Shown one piece after another: positions 1 to 5,681 of a stretch of 5,879 bases of DNA. A model generated the notes under the pieces. The model worked only from the letters and a program-made list of their open reading frames with translations. It made no database searches and was not told where the DNA came from. The first letter of the stretch is position 1. Every line of letters begins with the position of its first letter. The stretch is from assembly GCA_007131745.1 (NCBI GenBank), contig SLPX01000366.1:1-5879 (forward strand), read 5' to 3'. Origin of the DNA: Myxococcales bacterium. Lineage in GTDB: Bacteria; Myxococcota; Polyangia; HGW-17; SLPX01. Made by a program: the position numbers and the translations under genes.

Positions 1-1415
1 ACCTCCATGTTCCAGTAGAAACCGTCTATGAGCGCCACCGAATCCAGGATGTGATCCCCCGTATCCCAAATAGCTATCCTGATCGTGATGATCTCTCCGG
101 GAACCACGTTCCCGCTTGTAAGAAGCCATCCGGTTCCCCCGCCGGTAAGGTTGTTGGAACCGCAACCTGTTGCCTGAATGTCAAACCCGGTGCCGGCAAG
201 CTGCTCGATTCCCTCACAAGTAGTGATCTGAGAGGAAGTGGCTCCGAACTCGCAACCCGCCTGGCCGTTTTTGCACTGTCGGAAAAGCCCGGTGTCGCCA
301 TGAGCAAGGTTTACGCCGATTGGGTAAACTGTGTTGTCCGGCGCGGTGTACGTGGCCAGGTTCTTGTCCTCTGGATTCGGCGGGTCCCCGTCAAGCGGGT
401 TTCCTTCGTAATCCGAATCCAAGAGAACCACAAAAAAGTCGTTATACTGGCTGCACACCCACTGTGGATACTCCGCGGAAAAGAAGTTGGTGCGCAGGGA
501 GAACGAGTTGGCCTCTTCAGGCACCCGTATACGCATGGTCAACATGATCGGATCATTGGCCGAGCCGCCACCGAAGGACGGACTGGGGCAACCCGGAGCA
601 TTGGGAAGACTGCCTCCGTTTGCAGCCAGCCAGTCAGCAGGAAAACCACTGCTGGTACCGAGATCCACCCCGTTTTGGAATTCAGCGAATGGCGGATTCG
701 TATCGCCCACCGCGGCAGCGTGCCCGCTCGACAAAACGACCAACTTGTTGCCCTCTTGCACCTCGGTGGCTCCGAACCCCGGTCTGATGGATCGTGCATT
801 GGGATGCGGGGTTCCGGTTCCATCTGCAAGCGAAAACGACGCGCTGATAAGTCCCCACTCTTGACTGTCTTCGGTTGTCATTTCGCAAATACCCATGGCC
901 ATCGCGTAGTGAACCGGATCATCCGAATTACTTGCCAGCCCCTCATCGCAGGAGCAGCCTTCATCCGTGATTCCGCTGCAATTGTCGTCTATGTTGTTGT
1001 AGCATATATCCACGTCCGATATGGGGGTCACCTCGTCCGCGCACGGACCCCAATACCCGTTCTGGCCGCAGGTGCGCAAACCCGGTTGACAAGGCGGATT
1101 GAATTCAGTGCCAGCGGGTCCTGTGTAGCAAGACTGCACTATTCCGGGGGTGCACTCAAAAGGAGTGCAAAACCCTTGAAGACAACCTTCCTCGCCGGGA
1201 GTGCATTGGTTGTTACATCCTCCGCAATGGTTCGGATTCGTGCTGATATCCACACACACACCGTCGCAATATGCTTCGCCGGGGTCACACCGGTCGTCGT
1301 GTACCGATCCATCCCCAGTAGGGTCATCTTTCACTCCGCTGCGGCTTGGACCGCATCCCGCGAACGACAAAGCAAATCCGCAAACAATCGTCACAAGAAA
1401 TAAACGATATGACAT
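1..1415 (-). CDS. Choice-of-anchor L domain lipoprotein with Cys-rich/MopE-like N-terminal region (3' end outside window)
   Basis: I read this frame by hand on the minus strand; it is open for 471 codons and runs off the left edge. The start is ATG at 1415, chosen for a GGGAGG ribosome binding site 8 bases upstream and because it opens directly into a signal peptide (basic MSYR, hydrophobic residues 5-20, lipobox-like SFAG-C21). Residues 43-88 are Cys-rich, including CDGVCVD and HCGGCNNQC. Residues 95-125 carry SCYTGPAGTE, RTCG and GYWGPC. Residues 138-156 (CYNNIDDNCSGITDEGC) match the MopE-type putative metal-binding motif. From about residue 163 the chain follows the choice-of-anchor L pattern: WGLISA, LSSGHA, DPIMLTMRI (288-296), FFSAEYPQWVCSQYNDFF (331-348) and IWDTGDHILDS (449-459). 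Family knowledge places such proteins in the envelope or outside the cell; ligand and role are unknown. The final visible residues, DGFYWNME, lie near the usual C-terminus, so little is probably missing. Confidence 0.9.
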   Translation of the reverse strand, partial: MSYRLFLVTIVCGFALSFAGCGPSRSGVKDDPTGDGSVHDDRCDPGEAYCDGVCVDISTNPNHCGGCNNQCTPGEEGCLQGFCTPFECTPGIVQSCYTGPAGTEFNPPCQPGLRTCGQNGYWGPCADEVTPISDVDICYNNIDDNCSGITDEGCSCDEGLASNSDDPVHYAMAMGICEMTTEDSQEWGLISASFSLADGTGTPHPNARSIRPGFGATEVQEGNKLVVLSSGHAAAVGDTNPPFAEFQNGVDLGTSSGFPADWLAANGGSLPNAPGCPSPSFGGGSANDPIMLTMRIRVPEEANSFSLRTNFFSAEYPQWVCSQYNDFFVVLLDSDYEGNPLDGDPPNPEDKNLATYTAPDNTVYPIGVNLAHGDTGLFRQCKNGQAGCEFGATSSQITTCEGIEQLAGTGFDIQATGCGSNNLTGGGTGWLLTSGNVVPGEIITIRIAIWDTGDHILDSVALIDGFYWNME

Positions 1416-1423
1416 CACATTTT

Positions 1424-1429
1424 CCTCCC
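1424..1429 (-). promoter_or_regulatory. Ribosome binding site of the anchor-L lipoprotein gene
   Basis: GGGAGG on the minus strand, followed by an 8-base spacer and ATG at 1415. It fixes the start of the gene. No convincing -10/-35 pair was seen upstream on this strand. Confidence 0.7.
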
Positions 1430-1583
1430 GGCCTTGAAAGCCTTCACGCTGTGTTTACACCCCATTCCACCGATTGCGGATCCAAAAATGCGATTGCAAA
1501 CCTTGTCATCCGACATTCCTCAACCATTGCATCCGATTTTTCCCGAAACCACGAATGTGCAGGAGAGCGCACATTTCCTTCCA

Positions 1584-1613
1584 TTGAAAAGACGGGGCAA
1601 GACGGGCTACAAT
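1584..1613 (+). promoter_or_regulatory. Weak sigma70-like promoter candidate, no assigned gene
   Basis: TTGAAA (1584-1589), 18-base spacer, TACAAT (1608-1613), each one base from consensus. It points into the intergenic region, where no coding gene follows for more than 700 bases, so it would only matter if a non-coding transcript is made there. Chance occurrence is quite possible. Confidence 0.25.
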
Positions 1614-1671
1614 GTCAATTCAAAGCTAATCGGCGAATGTAATTTATCGTTTCCTATCCAACACACCTCAT

Positions 1672-1701
1672 GCATGCTCGTCCACTTGAATGGATGCATG
1701 C
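1672..1701. repeat. Imperfect hairpin with GCATGC arms
   Basis: GCATGC at 1672-1677 and 1696-1701, with inner arms TCCA (1681-1684) and TGGA (1691-1694) around a 6-base loop. It is followed by TAAAAAATCC on the plus strand, so it is not a normal terminator. Function unknown. Confidence 0.4.
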
Positions 1702-1882
1702 TAAAAAATCCACATATTTCTTACAAACCTCCGTTCACCACCCTTCCTCTTCCGGGTTTATTATTACAGGTTCAACAAAAACCGTCAAGACGCCCAATCG
1801 ACCCATCGGCCCTAGTGCGCCTCTTTTATCCCGGAGCAGCACTCTGTCCACCAGGGCCGAGATCTTTCGACCGGGCCGGGAT

Positions 1883-2100
1883 CGAGCGAGCCTGTCTGTT
1901 ACAGCAGCGGACAAACCGCCGAGCGCCTTGTTAGAACCTCCCTTGCGGGAGTTTCATCTGCGGCTCGTCCGAGTTGCTTCATCCTTCACCCGTTCCTGCC
2001 CCTACCTGCCCCCGGAAGCGCAACTCAGATGTCGGCTTATTGTCCATCTGCCTTTTCTTGCGGTTCGCTCTGATGACAGCGAATGAACGAGCGAGCCTGT
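1883..2100 (+). repeat. 13-bp direct repeat pair inside the inverted-repeat segment
   Basis: CGAGCGAGCCTGT occurs at 1883-1895 and again at 2088-2100, same orientation, 205 bp apart. The coordinates span both copies. The bases on either side do not match, so this is a short exact repeat and not the end of a longer duplication. Confidence 0.5.
1934..2031 (+). other. Hairpin cluster, possible structured RNA
   Basis: Hairpin 1: GAA(c)CTCCC, loop TTGC, GGGAG(t)TTC at 1934-1955, 8 pairs with one mismatch. Hairpin 2: GAGTTGCTTC (1971-1980) pairs with GAA-gc-GCAACTC (2015-2026), ten pairs with a two-base bulge and a 34-base loop; outside it CATCT (1955-1959) can pair with AGATG (2027-2031). AGATG can also pair with CATCT at 2045-2049, giving an alternative fold. 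The pairings are read from the sequence; whether the region is transcribed is unknown. Confidence 0.3.
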
Positions 2101-2162
2101 TTGCGGCTTTTTAGAGGAAAAATGTCGTCGGGCTAAAAGAGGCGCACTCCGTAGAAAAGCAT

Positions 2163-2190
2163 CATTTGATAGGCCCCCGAACATTTGATA
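2163..2190 (+). repeat. Direct repeat CATTTGATA x2 overlapping the promoter
   Basis: Copies at 2163-2171 and 2182-2190, start-to-start distance 19 bp (about two helical turns). One overlaps the -35 element and the other the -10 element, an arrangement expected for a dimeric regulator binding one face of the DNA. It may also be coincidence, because the -35 hexamer and the bases before the -10 hexamer happen to be similar. Confidence 0.4.
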
Positions 2191-2194
2191 TAAT
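2166..2194 (+). promoter_or_regulatory. Sigma70-type promoter of the Cys-rich-repeat lipoprotein gene
   Basis: TTGATA (2166-2171), exactly 17 bases, TATAAT (2189-2194): five of six and six of six consensus bases with ideal spacing. The expected start near 2201 gives a leader of about 147 bases before ATG 2348. The -35 and -10 elements each overlap one copy of a 9-bp direct repeat (CATTTGATA). Confidence 0.65.
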
Positions 2195-2301
2195 TTCAGG
2201 TGTATAGAACCATGCACCAAATGATACTGAACCTGCTATACGGAGACACATTGAGGCTCAAACACCTGTTATTCCCGGATCTCGACCGATCGTTTTTTAG
2301 C

Positions 2302-2335
2302 GAAAACCATCTCTGATGAAGAAAATGCGGTTTTC
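2302..2335 (+). promoter_or_regulatory. Leader inverted repeat next to the ribosome binding site
   Basis: GAAAACC (2302-2308) and GGTTTTC (2329-2335) form a 7-bp stem with a 20-base loop whose 3' arm ends one base before the AGGAG Shine-Dalgarno sequence. Folding could modulate access to the site. The stem is short and A/T-rich, so this is tentative. Confidence 0.25.
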
Positions 2336-2340
2336 AGGAG
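2336..2340 (+). promoter_or_regulatory. Ribosome binding site of the Cys-rich-repeat lipoprotein gene
   Basis: AGGAG with a 7-base spacer to ATG 2348. It supports this start even though it leaves an unusually long stretch before the signal anchor; no in-frame ATG or GTG exists between residue 1 and the hydrophobic segment. Confidence 0.75.
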
Positions 2341-2347
2341 TTTTGTA

Positions 2348-3619
2348 ATGCAATTATCGACTTCACACTTGAAACGTTTCAACGCCAAACCCAAAAACCG
2401 AAACACGGAAAAAACCGATTGTGAAAACGAATATCATGAAGTTGCAAACACATCTGCAAGATGGTTAAACGCGGTCAAGCGGAAAACTGCTTTCATTGCA
2501 ACGGTCGGGATATTGTCGTTTTTTTGGGCGTGTTCCTTTGATGCCACCGGCATTGGAGCAGTTTCACAAAACAACAACACGAACAACAACACCCCTGATC
2601 CGATTTGTGGAAACAACGTCTTGGAACCCGGCGAAGAATGCGATGGGGACGACCTGGGTGGAGCAACCTGCGAATCACTGGGTTACTCGGGCGGCACATT
2701 GGCTTGCTTGAGCGACTGCTCTGATTTCGATACATCGGGTTGTGAAACCCACGTCGCTATTTGTGGAAACAACGTCTTGGAACCGGGCGAAGAATGCGAT
2801 GGGGACGACCTGGGTGGAGCAACCTGCGAATCACTGGGTTACTCGGGCGGCACATTGGCTTGCTTGAGCGACTGCTCTGATTTCGATACGTCGGGTTGTG
2901 AAACCCACGTCGCTATTTGTGGAAACAACGTCTTGGAACCGGACGAAGAATGCGATGGGGACGACCTGGGTGGAGCAACCTGCGAATCACTGGGCTTTGA
3001 CCGGGGCGTGCTCGGGTGTGACCAAAATTGCCTGTTCGATGTCTCAGATTGCTCAAAGTGCGGCGACAACATCATAAACGGAGATGAAGTATGCGATGGG
3101 GACGACCTGGGCGGAGCCACTTGCAGCTCATTGGGGCTTCAATCCGGAAACCTGTCGTGTCTGCCCGATTGCAGCGGCTACGATACATCTGACTGTCTTT
3201 TTTCTCCGGGATGCGGAGAAGTCGACCTTCCGGTTACCGATTACAATGAAGTCACAATTACAAATGTATCCATAAACGGGGGAAGCAACGTAGCTTTCCT
3301 GAGCACGAACGAGTCTTTTTCATTGAATATTTCTTATAATATCATGGACTGTGATTGCGAAGGCTGCAGGGATCAAATCGAGATCGGTTTTGTTCCGGGT
3401 GAAAGCCATTTGTATTGCGCGTACGACGGCGTACCCGGATGCTCGTCGCCCGTGCAGGGAAATCACAATACGACCATAGCCGCGCCCTCTGATCCGGGCG
3501 TATATGATATTAGATTCGGAAGACGTCAGGATTACGGATGCTTTCACTCTCACACGAACTGGTGGAATGGAACCCCTCCGGAATCCAGAACCATCGGCAT
3601 GATATGCGTCACCGACTGA
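2348..3619 (+). CDS. Secreted Cys-rich-repeat lipoprotein with conserved C-terminal domain of unknown function
   Basis: The protein has 423 residues. Residues 1-46 are polar and basic, ending in KRK; 47-61 are hydrophobic and lead to FFWA-C62, a plausible but non-canonical lipobox. An Asn/Thr-rich linker (74-82) follows. Then come four Cys-rich units, starting at residues 87, 139, 191 and 238, with the pattern CGNN..EPGEECDG.DLGGATC.SLG...G.L.C...C....S.C, each with six cysteines. Units 1 and 2 are 52 residues and identical. This belongs to the broad group of Cys-rich repeats common in myxobacterial surface proteins. Residues 289-423 form a separate domain with many Cys (CDCEGCRDQIEIGF, YDGVPGC, DYGCFHSHTNWWNG) ending in TIGMICVTD; I do not recognise a named family. 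It probably acts as a disulfide-stabilised stalk presenting a binding domain outside the cell, by inference. The gene has its own promoter and overlaps the convergent dipeptidase gene by 11 bp. Confidence 0.88.
   Translation: MQLSTSHLKRFNAKPKNRNTEKTDCENEYHEVANTSARWLNAVKRKTAFIATVGILSFFWACSFDATGIGAVSQNNNTNNNTPDPICGNNVLEPGEECDGDDLGGATCESLGYSGGTLACLSDCSDFDTSGCETHVAICGNNVLEPGEECDGDDLGGATCESLGYSGGTLACLSDCSDFDTSGCETHVAICGNNVLEPDEECDGDDLGGATCESLGFDRGVLGCDQNCLFDVSDCSKCGDNIINGDEVCDGDDLGGATCSSLGLQSGNLSCLPDCSGYDTSDCLFSPGCGEVDLPVTDYNEVTITNVSINGGSNVAFLSTNESFSLNISYNIMDCDCEGCRDQIEIGFVPGESHLYCAYDGVPGCSSPVQGNHNTTIAAPSDPGVYDIRFGRRQDYGCFHSHTNWWNGTPPESRTIGMICVTD
2603..2914 (+). repeat. Tandem 156-bp duplication within the Cys-rich lipoprotein gene
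   Basis: Copies at 2603-2758 and 2759-2914 differ at only two of 156 positions by my reading (one C/G and one A/G difference), both silent. A third, partial copy matches for its first 80 bp (2915-2994) with a single change, Gly to Asp, and then diverges. The pattern shows recent duplication, or homogenisation between copies. Unit number is likely to vary between strains. Confidence 0.92.
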
Positions 3620-4466
3620 TCAAGGGACATGCGCATTTGTAAGGCACATCCATGGAACGAACTCCTTCCACATCATAGCTGAAATGCCACCACTCTTTTG
3701 AGATAGCCCGGAAACCCTCGGCTCTCATGACATCTCTCAACAGCATCCGGTTTTCGAGCGCTTCACCCTTGGCGTTGCGAGTGTGACTTCCGGAAGAAAA
3801 GTCATCAAAATCGCTGCCCATGAAAAGGGGCTCCCCGGTTTCAAGATCCACGAGTGAAACATCCACCGCTGTTCCTCTGTTATGGGTCGACACCGCGCTG
3901 ATATATTTGTTTTCGAGCAGGTCCTCCCTTCCCGTCCTCCGAGCCCACTCCACCATAGCCCTGGAAGCGCGCACCGGACGATATGCATCGAAAACAACGA
4001 GAGAAAGTTTTTTTTCTTTCAGTTTTTCCACAACTCTTCCAAGTGCATCCGCTGCCTCTTTTCGAAGCATGGCTCCCGGCGCTTCGTACCCCGGCAACGG
4101 TTCGCCCGTGAAATTCCGGGATGTTGCATAGACGATATCAAACCGGAGGCCCGGAATATCATGCAAATCGATCAGCCCGTTTATACGTGCGGTTCTGCAG
4201 CCTTCTTTTCTTCCAGGAACTCCCCCCTTTTCCAGAGATGTGTCCACTTTTTCTACCGTGTCTACCGTATCCGCTGTTTCCACTGCGTCTATCTTCATGG
4301 CTTTTGATCTTTCATTCTCCACGTTTTTGTCATCTGTTTCCGATCGGTATCCCGGTTTTTCCCTGCAACCAATCGTCAATGCAAAAACCGCTGTCAGAAA
4401 CACCATCAAAGAAGACATCCAAGACTCGGTCAAGGGTGGAATCAATCCAACAACGAGTACTTTCAT
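3609..4466 (-). CDS. D-alanyl-D-alanine dipeptidase, VanX/DdpX type (peptidase M15D), lipoprotein form
   Basis: This zinc enzyme should cleave D-Ala-D-Ala dipeptide. I start it at ATG 4466 (285 residues): GGAG lies 6 bases upstream, whereas a TTG six bases earlier would abut the ribosome binding site. Residues 17-33 are hydrophobic and lead to LTIG-C34, a probable lipidation site. Residues 35-90 are a charged, low-complexity linker (DTVDTVEKVDT). The catalytic domain covers about 95-280: YATSRNFTGEPL (113-124) is a VanX signature; DAYRP holds Arg163, the equivalent of the transition-state Arg; STHNRGTAVD gives zinc ligands His195 and Asp202; EWWH gives catalytic Glu258 and zinc ligand His261. 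All key residues are present, so activity is expected. VanX itself is about 200 residues and cytoplasmic; the anchor and linker point to the periplasm, closer to PcgL-like dipeptidases that use peptidoglycan fragments. No vanA/vanH or VanRS-like genes are adjacent, so glycopeptide resistance is not indicated. Confidence 0.92.
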   Translation of the reverse strand: MKVLVVGLIPPLTESWMSSLMVFLTAVFALTIGCREKPGYRSETDDKNVENERSKAMKIDAVETADTVDTVEKVDTSLEKGGVPGRKEGCRTARINGLIDLHDIPGLRFDIVYATSRNFTGEPLPGYEAPGAMLRKEAADALGRVVEKLKEKKLSLVVFDAYRPVRASRAMVEWARRTGREDLLENKYISAVSTHNRGTAVDVSLVDLETGEPLFMGSDFDDFSSGSHTRNAKGEALENRMLLRDVMRAEGFRAISKEWWHFSYDVEGVRSMDVPYKCACPLISR

Positions 4467-4472
4467 GTACAA

Positions 4473-4479
4473 CTCCTTT
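4473..4479 (-). promoter_or_regulatory. Ribosome binding site that decides the dipeptidase start
   Basis: AAAGGAG on the minus strand, 6 bases before ATG 4466 but directly adjoining TTG 4472. The spacing favours the ATG, removing two residues from the longest possible reading. Confidence 0.75.
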
Positions 4480-4539
4480 GATCGACTGTGTGCTCAACAT
4501 GTTGAAAACGCCCTTCCGAACATTTTTTCAGCACATGCC

Positions 4540-4555
4540 GGAAAAAAGCTTTTCC
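4540..4555. terminator. Weak A/T-rich hairpin between the two minus-strand genes
   Basis: GGAAAA, a 4-base centre, then TTTTCC. Read on the minus strand, the second arm is a run of six T bases followed by CC, downstream of the DUF-type protein's stop codon. The stem is too weak to be a confident intrinsic terminator, so cotranscription with the dipeptidase across the 159-bp gap remains possible. Confidence 0.2.
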
Positions 4556-4625
4556 CATATTTAACACTCAATGAATCGCGGGATCCACAAGGATTGCGCG
4601 AAACAATGGATGTTTTCGTTCTCCC

Positions 4626-5681
4626 TTATCTTCTGGAAAGCTTGAGCTTGGAATAAGGCTTGAGTCCAGCTGGAGCGCTGAAAACGACCGTGACCTCACC
4701 ACCGTACGTGTTTACCAGGTAAGAGCGGGATACTAATTCACATCGTTTCCATGCAGCGCGAAACACACTCTTGTCCGCGGAAATCCTGGTGAGTGCAGCG
4801 GCTATTGCTTCGGCCATCATTATTTCACACATGGTCGGCGGCCGTTCGGCCTGTTCCTCGTCTATTGCGGCCAACCGGGGATACGCGTTCGCGGCTGCGA
4901 CCTCCCATTCATGCCTGGAGATCTCCTTGCGCAAATCCGGTTCCAAGTTCGCGCCCCTCTCAAACGAAAAAACAAAACGGGGGGGCATACGCGGCACAGT
5001 GTTCCGGGCGATGTCTTCACAAGCTTTCAAGTATCCATCGAAATCATCCGGGCAGGAAAAGAGAACGAGTCCCGGATTCCGGCCAGGTCGGCCGGTTACG
5101 AGCATAACAGCTTCCACCAACCCGAATTTTTCTATCGTGACGGAAAAAAAGGGTTCATCATTCTCTACGAGCTCCCAAATCCCGGCCGTATAAAGTCCGG
5201 CCGCTGCTCGAAAAAAGGATCCGACCGCATCCGGAACCACATCGCGGACAAGATGGGATCGCCGGGAATTTCCATCCTCATCCGGTTTCCCGTTGTCCTC
5301 GTTTTCCTCGCTCAAGAAAAAAAGCATGTGGTCGAGTTCCGGAGTGGAAGCGCAGACAACCTCTATTTCAGGATGTCGGGTACGCAAGGCAGCCGCCAGT
5401 TCCGGGGAAGCGGTTCTCACCCGGGTGGGCGGAAGCGGGAAACCGGCTTCCGGTTGGCGTACGACGCTCTGCAAGCTTTTAGAGACCGTTCCGGTAAACT
5501 TTTCCGGATCGGCCAACGTCGGGCCTATAATCATTCCATCCGCGGTCATCCAAAAGAGAGCGTGGGGTCGATGAATTTCTCCCTCGCCGGTTATCGCAGC
5601 GGGCATTGAGATTATTCCAGCGATCCATTCTATTGTTTTTTTCGCTATGCGGCGCTTACCGGTTTTGCTCTGCTTCGGCAT
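4626..5681 (-). CDS. Cytoplasmic protein of unknown function, DUF7309/DUF6930-like
   Basis: The protein has 351 residues, with no signal peptide or membrane segment. The N-terminus is strongly basic (MPKQSKTGKRRIAKK). Residues 40-120 have the pattern of a recalled uncharacterised family: HALFWMTADGMIIGP, then RVRTASPELAAALRTRHPEI and a following VVCASTPELD. An acidic, Asn-rich linker sits at 124-140. A second domain at about 146-215 reads FFRAAAGLYTAGIWELV and LVTGRPGRNPGLVLFSCPDD; a third part at 234-300 reads PPRFVFSFERG, HEWEVAAANAYPRL and ERPPTMCEIMMAEAIAAAL. This order resembles proteins annotated with DUF7309 and DUF6930; I assign it from memory of the motif style, so moderate confidence for the family and none for a function. 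No catalytic motif stands out. The start ATG has only a weak AGAGA 9 bases upstream. It precedes the dipeptidase gene on the same strand. Confidence 0.8.
   Translation of the reverse strand: MPKQSKTGKRRIAKKTIEWIAGIISMPAAITGEGEIHRPHALFWMTADGMIIGPTLADPEKFTGTVSKSLQSVVRQPEAGFPLPPTRVRTASPELAAALRTRHPEIEVVCASTPELDHMLFFLSEENEDNGKPDEDGNSRRSHLVRDVVPDAVGSFFRAAAGLYTAGIWELVENDEPFFSVTIEKFGLVEAVMLVTGRPGRNPGLVLFSCPDDFDGYLKACEDIARNTVPRMPPRFVFSFERGANLEPDLRKEISRHEWEVAAANAYPRLAAIDEEQAERPPTMCEIMMAEAIAAALTRISADKSVFRAAWKRCELVSRSYLVNTYGGEVTVVFSAPAGLKPYSKLKLSRR

Larger units (their letters stand above)
1814..2148. repeat. 335-bp segment bounded by perfect 15-bp inverted repeats
   Basis: The left arm at 1814-1828 (AGTGCGCCTCTTTTA) and the right arm at 2134-2148 are exact reverse complements; after one mismatch a further CCCG also matches on the inner side. 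The enclosed 305 bp encode no recognisable protein but contain hairpins (1934-1955, 1955-2031, 2064-2083) and a 13-bp direct repeat (CGAGCGAGCCTGT at 1883-1895 and 2088-2100). The size and the terminal inverted repeats suit a small non-autonomous mobile element (MITE-like) or an invertible segment. No target-site duplication is visible next to the arms, and no transposase or recombinase lies in the window, so the nature is inference. Confidence 0.5.
1416..2347. other. Long divergent intergenic region (932 bp) without a supported gene
   Basis: This stretch separates two divergently transcribed lipoprotein genes. Open frames exist on both strands (for example 1670-2086 plus, 138 codons, and 2002-2220 minus, 72 codons), but they lack ribosome binding sites, have compositions rich in Ser, Pro, Arg and Leu typical of chance translation, and match no domain I recognise. 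What it does hold: a weak plus-strand promoter-like pair at 1584-1613, a small imperfect hairpin with GCATGC arms at 1672-1701, a 335-bp inverted-repeat-bounded segment at 1814-2148, a strong promoter at 2166-2194 and a leader of about 147 bases for the downstream gene. Confidence 0.65.

Noticed and set aside
1021..1140. Apparent frameshift in the choice-of-anchor-L gene near CQPGLRTCG
   Set aside because: Careful re-reading of the reverse complement keeps one frame through CQPGLRTCGQNGYWGPC; the first impression was a transcription slip.
51..1403. A 450-codon plus-strand open frame
   Set aside because: It is antisense to the choice-of-anchor-L gene, whose minus-strand frame shows a signal peptide, ribosome binding site and family motifs throughout; the plus-strand translation resembles no protein.
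1905..1945. Integron attC-like sequence (minus-strand TTCTAACAAGGCGCTC)
   Set aside because: The left end resembles attC inverse cores, but no matching GTTRRRY core with a complementary inner arm is found at a proper distance, and there is no integrase or cassette gene.
1670..2086. A 138-codon plus-strand open frame in the intergenic region
   Set aside because: It has no ribosome binding site and a Ser/Pro/Arg/Leu-rich low-information composition, and it runs through the inverted-repeat arm and the hairpins. It is more likely chance.
2002..2220. A 72-codon minus-strand open frame
   Set aside because: It crosses the right inverted-repeat arm and covers the plus-strand promoter; no ribosome binding site and no recognisable domain.
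2270..2300. Possible terminator before the Cys-rich lipoprotein gene (GATC...GATC followed by TTTTTT)
   Set aside because: The stem is only four base pairs and there is no upstream gene to terminate.
2311..2335. Hammerhead-ribozyme-like CTGATGA-A-GAAA in the leader
   Set aside because: There is no room for stem II between the two core motifs, and no cleavage site or stems I and III could be assembled. A chance match.
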